Assembly: GCA_022701845.1 (NCBI GenBank)
Contig: JAKONS010000244.1
Coordinates: 1 to 9,105, forward strand
DNA: 9,105 bases
From: Burkholderiaceae bacterium
GTDB taxonomy: Bacteria > Pseudomonadota > Gammaproteobacteria > Burkholderiales > Burkholderiaceae
Reading direction: 5' to 3'
A model generated the notes under the pieces. That model was not told the origin of the DNA and did no database searches. It saw nothing but the letters and a program-made list of their open reading frames with translations. Position numbers and translations under genes: made by a program. Shown one piece after another: positions 1-6,283 of this stretch (position 1 is its first letter; each line of letters opens with the position of its first letter).

Positions 1-1468
1 GATCACGACCACGGCCGTGAACGTACCTGCACCCGCGACGCCGACGGCGATCGCGGTCAGCACGCTCGGCACTGCGGTGACCCTCACGGAGACACCTGTG
101 TCGGGCTTCGCGCTGACTGGGGCAAGCTGCATAGATGCCAACAGCGCCACGACGGGCAACATCAACCCCGTTGGAACACTGTCAGGCAATGTGCTGAGCA
201 TTTCTGCGAGCGCGGTGCGGGCAGGCGCGGCATTGACCTGCTCGTTCACGAATACCAAGTCGATCGACCTGCGCCAGGTCCTCGGCAAGGTTTTCACAGA
301 CAACGGCGCGGGCGGCGGTACAGCCAATGACGGCGTCTTGAATGGCATGGAGGAACCGCTTGCTGGCCGTTCGATGCGTCTGACGGACTGCGCAGTCGGC
401 GTGCTGGATTCGACTTCGACGGACAGCTCGGGCGGTTATGTGCTCAATGTCCCCACGACCGTCGTCCTTGGAACTGGCCTGTGCGTCGATGAGGATAGGA
501 AGCAGACCGAGACATCCACAGGCGCGTCGGTCGGGGCGGTTGGCTTGCCTTCCGGCGTTGCGACGACGACAGCCGGCTCGACTTATCGATACACCCGAGG
601 TGACGGGACCGCGACTTCAAATCGCATCAGTTTTGTGTTCAATGGAACGAATCACATCGACCTGAACTTCGGAGAAGTGAAAGATTCGACGTTTGCCGCA
701 AGTCTGGCGCTCAGCGGTTTGCCTTTGAGCACATTGAGCTATCCACATGTCTTCACTGCAGGAACGAAAGGCACGGTCGTCTTTTCGATCACCTCGTCTG
801 CCGCAACGCCCGCAATGACCGGATGGAGCGAAAAGATCTTTTTCGATGCCTTATGCGAAGGGCGGGTCCTGCCCGGCGCGCAGCAGCTCTACCCAGGCGC
901 GGCCGGAACGTCGTTGACCGTCACGGCGGGAGACAAGATCTGTATCGTTGTTCAACAGTTCATTCCATCGAACGCATCGATCGGCAGCAAGAACCTGATC
1001 GTGGTCGAAGCACGATTCGACTATGCCGGGGCCAATCCGACACTGACATCGAGCTATATGTTGAACGACAACAGCTCCGTTGGCGATGCAGCCTTGGAGT
1101 TGGTCAAGGAGGTTCGAAATGTGACGCAGAGCAGTGTGAAATTCGAACATACCAACCAGGCGAAGTCAGGTGACGTCCTCGAATATCGTCTCAGCTACGC
1201 AAACAACGCAGCGGTGCCTATCCGGAACCTGGTGATCAACGACAGCGTGCCGAGTTACAGCGCTTTCATTTCCGCTGCGCAGGATGTGACGCCGAGCACG
1301 CTGACCGGCTGCATGAAATCCACGCCTGCCAACCCACTACCCGCTGCCGAAGTCGACTGTGCCGTAACGCAGACGGTCGGTGGCAAAGGTCCTCTCCAGT
1401 GGCGTTTCGTCGGCGCACTCAATCCAGCCGATCGCGGATCCGTTCTTTTCCGAGTGAAGGTCGATTAG
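1..1468 (+). CDS. Secreted/surface DUF11-type Ig-like repeat protein, C-terminal part (5' end outside window)
   Basis: The frame is open from base 2 through the left edge to a TAG at 1466-1468, so this is the last ~488 codons of a longer gene. The GTG at 17 is only the first in-window start-like codon, not a credible start. Visible parts: a prealbumin/SpaA-like domain at about bases 50-256 (TLTETPVSGF, then LTCSFTNTK with paired cysteines); an SdrD B-like (Cna-B fold) segment at about 257-690 (LGKVFTDNGAGGG, NDGVLNGMEEPLAG, SSGGYVLNVP); a middle beta-rich segment without a clear name at about 690-1090; and a DUF11-like domain at about 1094-1465 (ELVKEVRN, SGDVLEYRLSYAN, INDSVPSYSAF, GSVLFRVKVD). 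The composition is Ser/Thr/Ala/Val-rich with few charges, typical of extracellular beta-sandwich arrays. There is no C-terminal anchor, LPXTG motif or transmembrane helix after the DUF11 unit; in Gram-negative relatives such proteins often end this way. The role is probably cell-surface or matrix structure or adhesion; the ligand is unknown. Confidence 0.8.
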   Translation, partial: ITTTAVNVPAPATPTAIAVSTLGTAVTLTETPVSGFALTGASCIDANSATTGNINPVGTLSGNVLSISASAVRAGAALTCSFTNTKSIDLRQVLGKVFTDNGAGGGTANDGVLNGMEEPLAGRSMRLTDCAVGVLDSTSTDSSGGYVLNVPTTVVLGTGLCVDEDRKQTETSTGASVGAVGLPSGVATTTAGSTYRYTRGDGTATSNRISFVFNGTNHIDLNFGEVKDSTFAASLALSGLPLSTLSYPHVFTAGTKGTVVFSITSSAATPAMTGWSEKIFFDALCEGRVLPGAQQLYPGAAGTSLTVTAGDKICIVVQQFIPSNASIGSKNLIVVEARFDYAGANPTLTSSYMLNDNSSVGDAALELVKEVRNVTQSSVKFEHTNQAKSGDVLEYRLSYANNAAVPIRNLVINDSVPSYSAFISAAQDVTPSTLTGCMKSTPANPLPAAEVDCAVTQTVGGKGPLQWRFVGALNPADRGSVLFRVKVD

Positions 1469-1487
1469 AGCTCGAGGGTCTCAGGTT

Positions 1488-1522
1488 GCAGCGACCGACA
1501 TCACAGCATGTCGAGTCGCTGC
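1488..1522. repeat. Strong bulged hairpin in the gap between the surface-protein gene and pilT
   Basis: GCAGCGAC (1488-1495) plus CGACAT (1496-1501) pairs with ATGTCG (1508-1513) and GTCGCTGC (1515-1522). This gives a 14-bp stem with a single bulged A at 1514 and a 6-base loop (CACAGC). It starts 19 bases after the stop of the upstream gene and ends 91 bases before the pilT start. No run of T follows on either strand, so it is not a textbook intrinsic terminator. It could end or protect the upstream mRNA, attenuate read-through into pilT, or be a protein-binding palindrome. The structure is seen directly; the function is inferred. Confidence 0.6.
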
Positions 1523-1600
1523 CACGTGCCAATGCAATGCTGGATTCACCGTTCGGTTTAGACGCCGCAGAGCGTGCCTTCGGCGATGGATAGGAAAACA

Positions 1601-1605
1601 GGGAG
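1601..1605 (+). promoter_or_regulatory. Ribosome binding site of pilT
   Basis: GGGAG lies 8 bases upstream of the ATG at 1614, a normal spacing. A second purine run (GAGGAA) directly abuts the ATG and is too close to act. Together with the conserved PilT N-terminus (MNITELL) this fixes the start. I see no convincing -35/-10 pair or sigma-54 site in 1469-1600. Confidence 0.6.
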
Positions 1606-1613
1606 TCGAGGAA

Positions 1614-2657
1614 ATGAACATCACGGAACTGCTGGTCTTCAGCGTCAAGAACGGTGCGTCCGATCTCCATCTGTCGGCGGGACTTCCACCGATGGTCCGG
1701 GTGCATGGCGACATACGGCGCATCAGTGTCGACGTGGTCGATCACAAACAGGTGCATGCGATGGTGTATGACGTGATGAATGACATGCAGCGCAAGCACT
1801 ATGAAGAATTCCTGGAGGTGGACTTTTCATTCGAAATCGATGGGCTTTCTCGATTCCGCGTCAATGCATACAACCAGAATCGCGGTGCCGCCGCTGTATT
1901 TCGAACCATTCCGTCCAAGATCCTGACGCTTGAAGAGCTGAGCGCTCCCAAGATATTCGGTGATCTGGCACTGAAGCCTCGCGGTCTGGTGCTCGTCACC
2001 GGTCCTACGGGGTCGGGCAAATCGACCACGCTGGCCGCGATGATCAATTACCTCAATGAAACCGCGTCCGGTCACATCCTGACGGTCGAGGACCCGATCG
2101 AATTCGTGCACGAGTCCAAGAAGTGTTTGGTCAATCAACGAGAAGTGGGAGTGATGACGCATTCCTTCGCCAATGCGTTGAGGTCGGCATTGCGCGAGGA
2201 TCCGGACGCCATCCTGGTGGGAGAGATGCGTGATCTCGAGACCATTCGTCTTGCCATGACGGCGGCCGAAACTGGCCATCTGGTGTTCGGAACGGTCCAC
2301 ACTTCCTCAGCCGCCAAGACGATCGATCGGATCATCGACGTGTTTCCCGGTGAGGAGAAAGAGATGATTCGCGCCATGCTTTCCGAATCGCTGCAGGCCG
2401 TCATCTCCCAGACGCTGTGCAAACTGAAGGGCGGCCAGGGTCGTATCGCCGCACACGAGATCATGCTGGGCACATCCGCGATCCGGAATCTCATCCGCGA
2501 AGCGAAGGTGGCACAGATGTACTCGACCATACAGACTGGTCAGGCGCAGGGCATGCAGACACTCGATCAGAATCTGACCGACCTGGTACGGCGCGGTGTC
2601 ATCACGGGAGCCGAGGCACGAAGCAAGGCGAAGAACCCGGAGAATTTTCCTGGCTGA
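1614..2657 (+). CDS. pilT: Type IV pilus retraction ATPase PilT
   Basis: This cytoplasmic hexameric ATPase depolymerises the type IV pilus at its base, powering twitching motility and pilus-linked DNA uptake. The 347-residue product matches the usual PilT length (about 344). Residues 1-~100 form the PAS-like N-terminal domain (SDLHLSAGLPPM at 17-27, FRVNAYNQNRG at 81-91). Residues ~100-347 form the RecA-like core: Walker A GPTGSGKST at 130-138 (Lys136), Asp box ILTVEDPIEF at 155-164 (Glu159), Walker B with LVGEMRD at 201-207 (catalytic Glu204), and His box GHLVFGTVHT at 221-230 (His222, His229). AIRNLIRE at 289-296 is the PilT signature needed for retraction and separates it from extension ATPases such as PilB and from many PilU proteins. 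No motif is missing. In many beta- and gammaproteobacteria pilU follows directly; here about 540 bases without a recognisable gene follow instead. The upstream gene is a surface protein 145 bases away on the same strand. Confidence 0.97.
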   Translation: MNITELLVFSVKNGASDLHLSAGLPPMVRVHGDIRRISVDVVDHKQVHAMVYDVMNDMQRKHYEEFLEVDFSFEIDGLSRFRVNAYNQNRGAAAVFRTIPSKILTLEELSAPKIFGDLALKPRGLVLVTGPTGSGKSTTLAAMINYLNETASGHILTVEDPIEFVHESKKCLVNQREVGVMTHSFANALRSALREDPDAILVGEMRDLETIRLAMTAAETGHLVFGTVHTSSAAKTIDRIIDVFPGEEKEMIRAMLSESLQAVISQTLCKLKGGQGRIAAHEIMLGTSAIRNLIREAKVAQMYSTIQTGQAQGMQTLDQNLTDLVRRGVITGAEARSKAKNPENFPG

Positions 2658-3113
2658 TCGGATCAACCTGGAATGGGACGAGTCGATATGAGCATTGCAT
2701 CGTGTCGCTGCGGAAGCTCATAAGTTGCCTGCAGTCGCGAATCGATCGACAAGCCGGCTTGCGTCACCGCCATCCGGAATCACGAGGACGCCGATGACTC
2801 GCAGAAAGGATCAGGCGGGATATGCTTTCCGAAGCGCATTCTGTCGATCTGGTATCGGTCGATCGCCTCCAAGACGCTGACAGGACGCAATGCAAGGGCA
2901 ATCCCTTGTTTGCCTTTGCCATTCCGGCGATCGAAGTGCCGATGCCCAGTTGCTGTTCGCGTTCGATGTGGGCACGAGCTGCGGCCTGCCAGGCTCAAGC
3001 ATTAGTCCACATCGACACGTCATCGACCGCATGACCAGGGTCTTCACGCCGCATCAGCAACGGGCCATGACGCGATTCTTCCGTCGACTCGATGGCGAAT
3101 GAACGCTCATGAA
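2658..3113. other. Intergenic stretch after pilT without a supportable gene
   Basis: Both strands hold only short open frames (at most about 78 codons) that I do not recognise. The least bad is 2890-3102 on the + strand (70 codons, AGGA 4 bases before the ATG). Its C-terminal half has coding-like third positions (residues such as TRVFTPHQQRAMTRFF), and the same frame is open again upstream of a TGA at 2878-2880, so it could be a decayed gene. I give that low weight. A small hairpin, CAAGGG-CAAT-CCCTTG at 2893-2908, is followed by the T-rich but interrupted TTTGCCTTT; it is a weak candidate for the end of the pilT transcript. The 12-bp palindrome CAAGCCGGCTTG at 2750-2761 has no loop. No tRNA or known RNA gene was seen. 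Confidence 0.5.
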
Positions 3114-3157
3114 GCCATCGCCATCGCCATCGCCATCGGACGAGTGCATGGCGATGG
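3114..3157. repeat. Four tandem GCCATC hexamers with an inverted copy, downstream of lrp
   Basis: GCCATC is repeated four times without interruption at 3114-3137. CCATCGCCAT (3127-3136) is answered by ATGGCGATGG at 3148-3157, giving a 10-bp stem with an 11-base loop. GATGGCGA at 3091-3098 could pair with the same repeat from the other side. The element sits 40 bases beyond the 3' end of lrp (minus strand), where a terminator would be expected, but no T run follows in that direction. It is the first of several period-6 repeats in this part of the window. Confidence 0.6.
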
Positions 3158-3196
3158 TGGAGCGTCGAGGTTCGCGATCGATGGGGTTCTTCGTAC

Positions 3197-3694
3197 TCAG
3201 CGGGAGATCGGCTCTCGCAGGTGCAGGTGAGTCGAGTTCTTGATTTCCTCCATCACCGCATATGTCCGGGTCTCGCGCACGCCAGGCAGTTGCCAGAGGA
3301 CGTCGCCGGCGAACCGGCGATAGGCATTCATGTCGGCGCTGCGGGTCTTGAGCAGGTAGTCGAATCCGCCGGCCACCATGTGGCATTCCATGATCTCCGG
3401 CCTGAGTTGCACGGCGACCTTGAACTGTTCGAAGACATTCGGCGTGGTGCGATCCAGAAGCACCTCGACGAAGACCAGCATTCCCGCGTCCAGCTTGACC
3501 GGATCGAGACGAGCTTCATAGCCGAGGATGAAGCCTTCGCGCGTCAATCGCTGGACCCGTGCCAGTGTCGCCGTAGGCGACAGGCTGACCGCCTCGGCCA
3601 GCTTGAGGTTGGCCAAGCGTCCATCGGCCTGAAGCAGCGCGAGGATGCGCAGGTCGACACGGTCGAGTGGATGCGTGGGGTCTTCGGAGCTCAT
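3197..3694 (-). CDS. lrp: Lrp/AsnC-family transcription regulator (leucine-responsive type)
   Basis: The 165-residue product is the same size as E. coli Lrp (164) and matches it closely along its length as I recall it. An N-terminal winged helix-turn-helix occupies residues ~10-55 (LDRVDLRILALLQADGR, then LAEAVSLSPTATLARVQRL as the DNA-reading part). A RAM/AsnC effector-binding and oligomerising domain occupies ~65-155 (LVFVEVLLDRTTPNVFEQF, ECHMVAGGFDYLLKTR, MNAYRRF, LPGVRETRTYAVMEEIK). Lrp proteins form octamers or hexadecamers, bind amino acids such as leucine, and control amino-acid metabolism genes and often pili. The same frame is open 54 codons further upstream, but that stretch only translates a hexamer repeat into Arg-Gln pairs, so the ATG at 3694 (MSSEDPTHPLDR) is chosen. 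No Shine-Dalgarno is visible before it: the preceding bases are pyrimidine-rich (CTTACCTCCC). The mRNA may be leaderless or weakly translated. No amino-acid metabolism gene lies beside it in the window. Confidence 0.93.
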   Translation of the reverse strand: MSSEDPTHPLDRVDLRILALLQADGRLANLKLAEAVSLSPTATLARVQRLTREGFILGYEARLDPVKLDAGMLVFVEVLLDRTTPNVFEQFKVAVQLRPEIMECHMVAGGFDYLLKTRSADMNAYRRFAGDVLWQLPGVRETRTYAVMEEIKNSTHLHLREPISR

Positions 3695-3764
3695 GGGAGG
3701 TAAGAGTTTGGCGAGACGGGACGTGGCCGGAGTCACGGCTCGAACACTGGATGCTGTGTGAACA

Positions 3765-3854
3765 TTCTGCCTCTGCCTCTGCCTCTGCCTCTGCCTCTGC
3801 CTCTGCCTCTGCCTCTGCCTCTGCCTCTGCCTCTGCCGGTGCCGGTGCCGGTCC
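3765..3854. repeat. CTCTGC hexanucleotide microsatellite followed by CGGTGC units
   Basis: Eleven perfect CTCTGC units run from 3771 to 3836, preceded by one imperfect unit (TTCTGC, 3765-3770). Two CGGTGC units and one CGGTCC unit follow in the same phase (3837-3854). Because the unit is six bases long and has no stop in any frame, all six frames stay open and give false Leu-Pro, Ser-Ala or Arg-Gln products. The array begins 71 bases upstream of the lrp start codon. A change in copy number would shift spacing by multiples of six and would not change reading frame. Confidence 0.95.
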
Positions 3855-3856
3855 AT

Positions 3857-3890
3857 GGGCGTGGGCTTGGGCTTGGGCTTGGCTTTGGCG
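3857..3890. repeat. GGGCTT hexamer cluster
   Basis: GGGCGT (3857-3862) is followed by three perfect GGGCTT units (3863-3880) and a degenerate GGCTTT-GGCG end. It follows the CTCTGC/CGGTGC array after only two bases, so three different hexamers adjoin each other. The frame starting with ATG at 3855 reads as a hydrophobic stretch ending in CASA, which imitates a signal peptide. It lacks a basic N-region and runs into Ala-Thr repeats, so I treat it as a by-product of the repeat. Confidence 0.85.
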
Positions 3891-3967
3891 TATGTCGTCG
3901 GATCTATCTGCGCCAGCGCCCGTTCTTTCTTAATAGATGTGGCAACAGCGACACCAACACTAAAACC

Positions 3968-4219
<252 letters not shown>

Positions 4220-4407
4220 CTTATGACGACGGCGACCGTGACGGCCATAGATATAGCGACAAGCGAAGTTTCAACGACGATCGCAAGAACGGCCACGGGC
4301 ACGTTCGCAGCGCCGATTACAGCCACAGCGACGATCACACCCACCACGACGGTCACGGCTGGGGCGATGATCACAACCCCAGCAAGGATCAGAGGCCCAG
4401 CGAGGGC

Positions 4408-4455
4408 CGCAACCGCAACCGCAAACGCAAACGCAACGACGACGACGACGACGAC
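4408..4455. repeat. CGCAAM hexamers running into (GAC)6
   Basis: Two CGCAAC, two CGCAAA and one CGCAAC units (4408-4437) are followed directly by six GAC triplets (4438-4455). After this, looser GCAGCC-type units continue to about 4495. This is the same style of period-3/6 expansion as in the neighbouring arrays. Confidence 0.85.
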
Positions 4456-4522
4456 GGCCGCAGCCGCATAGCCACGCCGCAGCCGCAGCCGCACCTGCGG
4501 CCACGGTCGCAGGTCCATCCAA

Positions 4523-4585
4523 GGTCGCAGCGACGATCACAAGTACAGCGACGAGCAAAGCAACACGGCTGAAGTCGCTGCGACC
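4523..4585. repeat. 12-bp inverted repeat downstream of the efflux operon
   Basis: GGTCGCAGCGAC at 4523-4534 is the exact reverse complement of GTCGCTGCGACC at 4574-4585, with a 39-base loop. It lies 53 bases past the stop of the outer-membrane factor gene (minus strand), so it may stabilise or end that mRNA. GGTCGCAG also occurs as a direct copy at 4505-4512. The inner 8 bases (GCAGCGAC/GTCGCTGC) equal the outer arms of the hairpin at 1488-1522. There is no T run on the minus-strand exit side. Confidence 0.5.
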
Positions 4586-4625
4586 GCACCCGCACCCGCA
4601 GCCGCAACCGCAACCGCAACCGCAA
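4584..4625. repeat. CCGCAC/CCGCAA hexamer array abutting the efflux operon
   Basis: Seven in-phase hexamers: CCGCAC twice, CCGCAG once, CCGCAA four times, ending 13 bases before the TGA (read on the minus strand) of the outer-membrane factor gene. It is the last hexamer array of the 3765-4625 tract; repeats stop where the operon begins. Confidence 0.9.
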
Positions 4626-4638
4626 CGCGCGTTGCCAC

Positions 4639-6267
4639 TCAGTCGACCGCGATCCCCAGCTCTCCCGATGCGGCACGCACGGCGACCTCGGCCTTCAACA
4701 CGGACTCGACCAGTTCGACATGCGCGATGCGCTTCTCCGCGCCGGCCAGCAGCGCATCGATCAGCTCCAGGATGCTGCCGCGTCCGAGCTGGTAGGCGTC
4801 GCGCGCCATCCGTTCGAGTGCCGGCAGGGCGGCCAGGCTGTCGGCCTCGAAGCGTTCGGTCAGTCGGTGCAGGCGCTGGAACTGGTCGACCGAGCGGCCG
4901 AGTTCGGCCTCGGCCGCCAGGATCACCGCACGACGCCGCTGGCGGCTTTCGTCCGCCACCGCGCGCGCCCGAGCAATCGGGCCCTCGCGCCGGTCGAACA
5001 ACGGAATCTCCACCGACACGCCGACCAGCGCATGACGCCCTTCGCCGTCGCGCAGGCGGCCGACGCCGATGCGAGGCGTGGGCCAGGCCTCGCGCCGTTC
5101 CACCGCCACCAGCGTGCGTGCCAGTTCCTCCGAGGCCAGCGCTGCCCGCACCGCGGGCAGCCGTGTCCGGGCACGATCCCAGCGGACCGCGAAATCGCCA
5201 TTGCCGACCGCGGGTCGGAGGCTGCCGATGGCGCGCGGCCGCCAGCCCGTGGCTCCCACGGTGGCGGCCAGCTGTGCCGAGGCATCGGCCTCGGCAGTCG
5301 CGGCCTGGTCCAGGCGCATGCCCAGGTGCGCCGCCTCGACGCGGATGCGGGCCAGGTCGTAACGACTGCGGGCTCCGGCGGCGACCTGGCCTTCGACGAT
5401 CACGGCCGCGGCGGCAAGGGCCTCGTTCGCCGCCTGCCAGCGCTGCGTGCGTTCCTGCGCGGCCAGCAGCGTCACGAAGGTCTCGGCGGCGCCACGCAGT
5501 GCGTCGGCGGCCAGTGCGTCGACGTTGGCGCGAGCCGAATCGATGCCTCGTTGCGCGCCTTCCATGCGCAGGCCACGCTGGCCGAACACCGGCAGTGCCT
5601 GCTCGATGGTCGTCTGCCGGTCACCGGCGCCACGGGCATGGGAAAGCGCCGGATTGGGGAGTGTCGAAGCCGTGCGCAGATCGGCGCGCGCCATGTCGAC
5701 CAGCGAGCGGTCGGCCTGCAGGGCCGGACTCTCGCGTCGCACCAGCGCCAGGAATTCGGTCAGCGACAGGCCGGGCGGGCGGGCGGCATCGAAGTCGGCG
5801 CCGTCCCGACCCATCGAGTCCGTGGATCGGAAGACCTCGACCGCGTCCGATCCATGGGTCGACTCGCGTGGGCCGGCCGATCCATACGCCCCCTTCCCGC
5901 CAGCCACCTCGGATGCGCCGCCCATCCGCGGCCTGGCCGCATCGGTTGCCAGTATCTGCATCGAACCCGGTGGCGCGAGCGCCGCGGGCAGCCGGTCCTG
6001 CGCGTTCGCAGGTCCCGCTGGGAGTCCGAGCATCCACGCCAGTGCGAGTGCCGAAGCCATTGCGAGCGCCGGCGTCCGGCCGGCCGCACCATCCGACGTC
6101 GTCTCCAGCCGCGCGAGCCGCGCCAGCCGCGCCGGTCGATCCAAACGATCGGACCCACCCGACCGCACCGCATTCACCGACCGGGCCACCCTCGTCATCC
6201 TCATCGGCCGCTCCCACTCCCACCACTTCCCATCCATCGCGCGCACCCGCTGCGCCGCGCGCCACAT
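4639..6267 (-). CDS. TolC/CzcC-type outer-membrane factor of a metal RND efflux system
   Basis: This outer-membrane channel would let the RND pump encoded just upstream discharge metal ions outside the cell. With the start at 6267 it has 542 residues. Two outer-membrane efflux (OEP) repeats are visible: ~167-338 (LTEFLALVRRESPAL, LRTASTLPNPAL, IEQALPVFGQRG, GARSRYDLARIRVE) and ~370-540 (VGVSVEIPLFDRREGPIARA at 415-434, a CzcC-like hallmark, then YQLGRGSILELIDAL). A hydrophobic segment ending in PANA-Q at about residue 89 looks like the signal peptide core. That leaves an unusual N-terminal extension of about 65 residues and a ~75-residue linker of no known type before the first OEP repeat. 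The start is uncertain. ATG 6267 has GAGGAG 9 bases before it, 13 bases after the pump gene's stop. ATG 6288 would overlap that stop (ATGAATGA). ATG 6204 has GGGAG at good spacing and would shorten the extension by 21 residues. Coupled translation with the pump gene is likely in every case. Confidence 0.9.
   Translation of the reverse strand: MWRAAQRVRAMDGKWWEWERPMRMTRVARSVNAVRSGGSDRLDRPARLARLARLETTSDGAAGRTPALAMASALALAWMLGLPAGPANAQDRLPAALAPPGSMQILATDAARPRMGGASEVAGGKGAYGSAGPRESTHGSDAVEVFRSTDSMGRDGADFDAARPPGLSLTEFLALVRRESPALQADRSLVDMARADLRTASTLPNPALSHARGAGDRQTTIEQALPVFGQRGLRMEGAQRGIDSARANVDALAADALRGAAETFVTLLAAQERTQRWQAANEALAAAAVIVEGQVAAGARSRYDLARIRVEAAHLGMRLDQAATAEADASAQLAATVGATGWRPRAIGSLRPAVGNGDFAVRWDRARTRLPAVRAALASEELARTLVAVERREAWPTPRIGVGRLRDGEGRHALVGVSVEIPLFDRREGPIARARAVADESRQRRRAVILAAEAELGRSVDQFQRLHRLTERFEADSLAALPALERMARDAYQLGRGSILELIDALLAGAEKRIAHVELVESVLKAEVAVRAASGELGIAVD
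5807..5861. repeat. Inverted repeats inside the linker of the outer-membrane factor gene
   Basis: CGACCCAT (5807-5814) pairs with ATGGGTCG (5854-5861), and inside it GGATCGG (5824-5830) pairs with CCGATCC (5847-5853). Together this is a 15-bp interrupted stem with a 9-base bulge on one side and a 16-base loop. CCGATCCAT recurs as a direct copy at 5877-5885. The element falls exactly in the non-conserved linker between signal peptide and OEP domain, so it is tolerated there; it could be a small inserted palindromic element. Confidence 0.45.
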
Positions 6268-6283
6268 CCCGTTCTGCTCCTCA
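6268..6283 (-). promoter_or_regulatory. Stop/start junction and ribosome binding site between pump and channel genes
   Basis: On the minus strand the stop of the RND gene is embedded in TGAGGAG, which also provides a strong Shine-Dalgarno for the ATG at 6267 (9-base spacing). This compact junction shows that the two genes are one operon, with the pump gene first. Confidence 0.55.

Noticed and set aside
1505..1545. Possible sigma-54 promoter (minus strand reads TTGGCACGTGGCAGCG)
   Set aside because: The -24 part fits, but the -12 element reads AGCG instead of TTGC, and it would point away from pilT into the end of the upstream gene.
2750..2761. 12-bp palindrome CAAGCCGGCTTG after pilT
   Set aside because: It has no loop and no T tract, and short GC-rich palindromes are common by chance; it is not a terminator.
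3695..3856. 54-codon upstream extension of lrp with an Arg-Gln repeat tail
   Set aside because: Lrp homology starts at the ATG at 3694, and the extension is mostly the hexamer array in translation.
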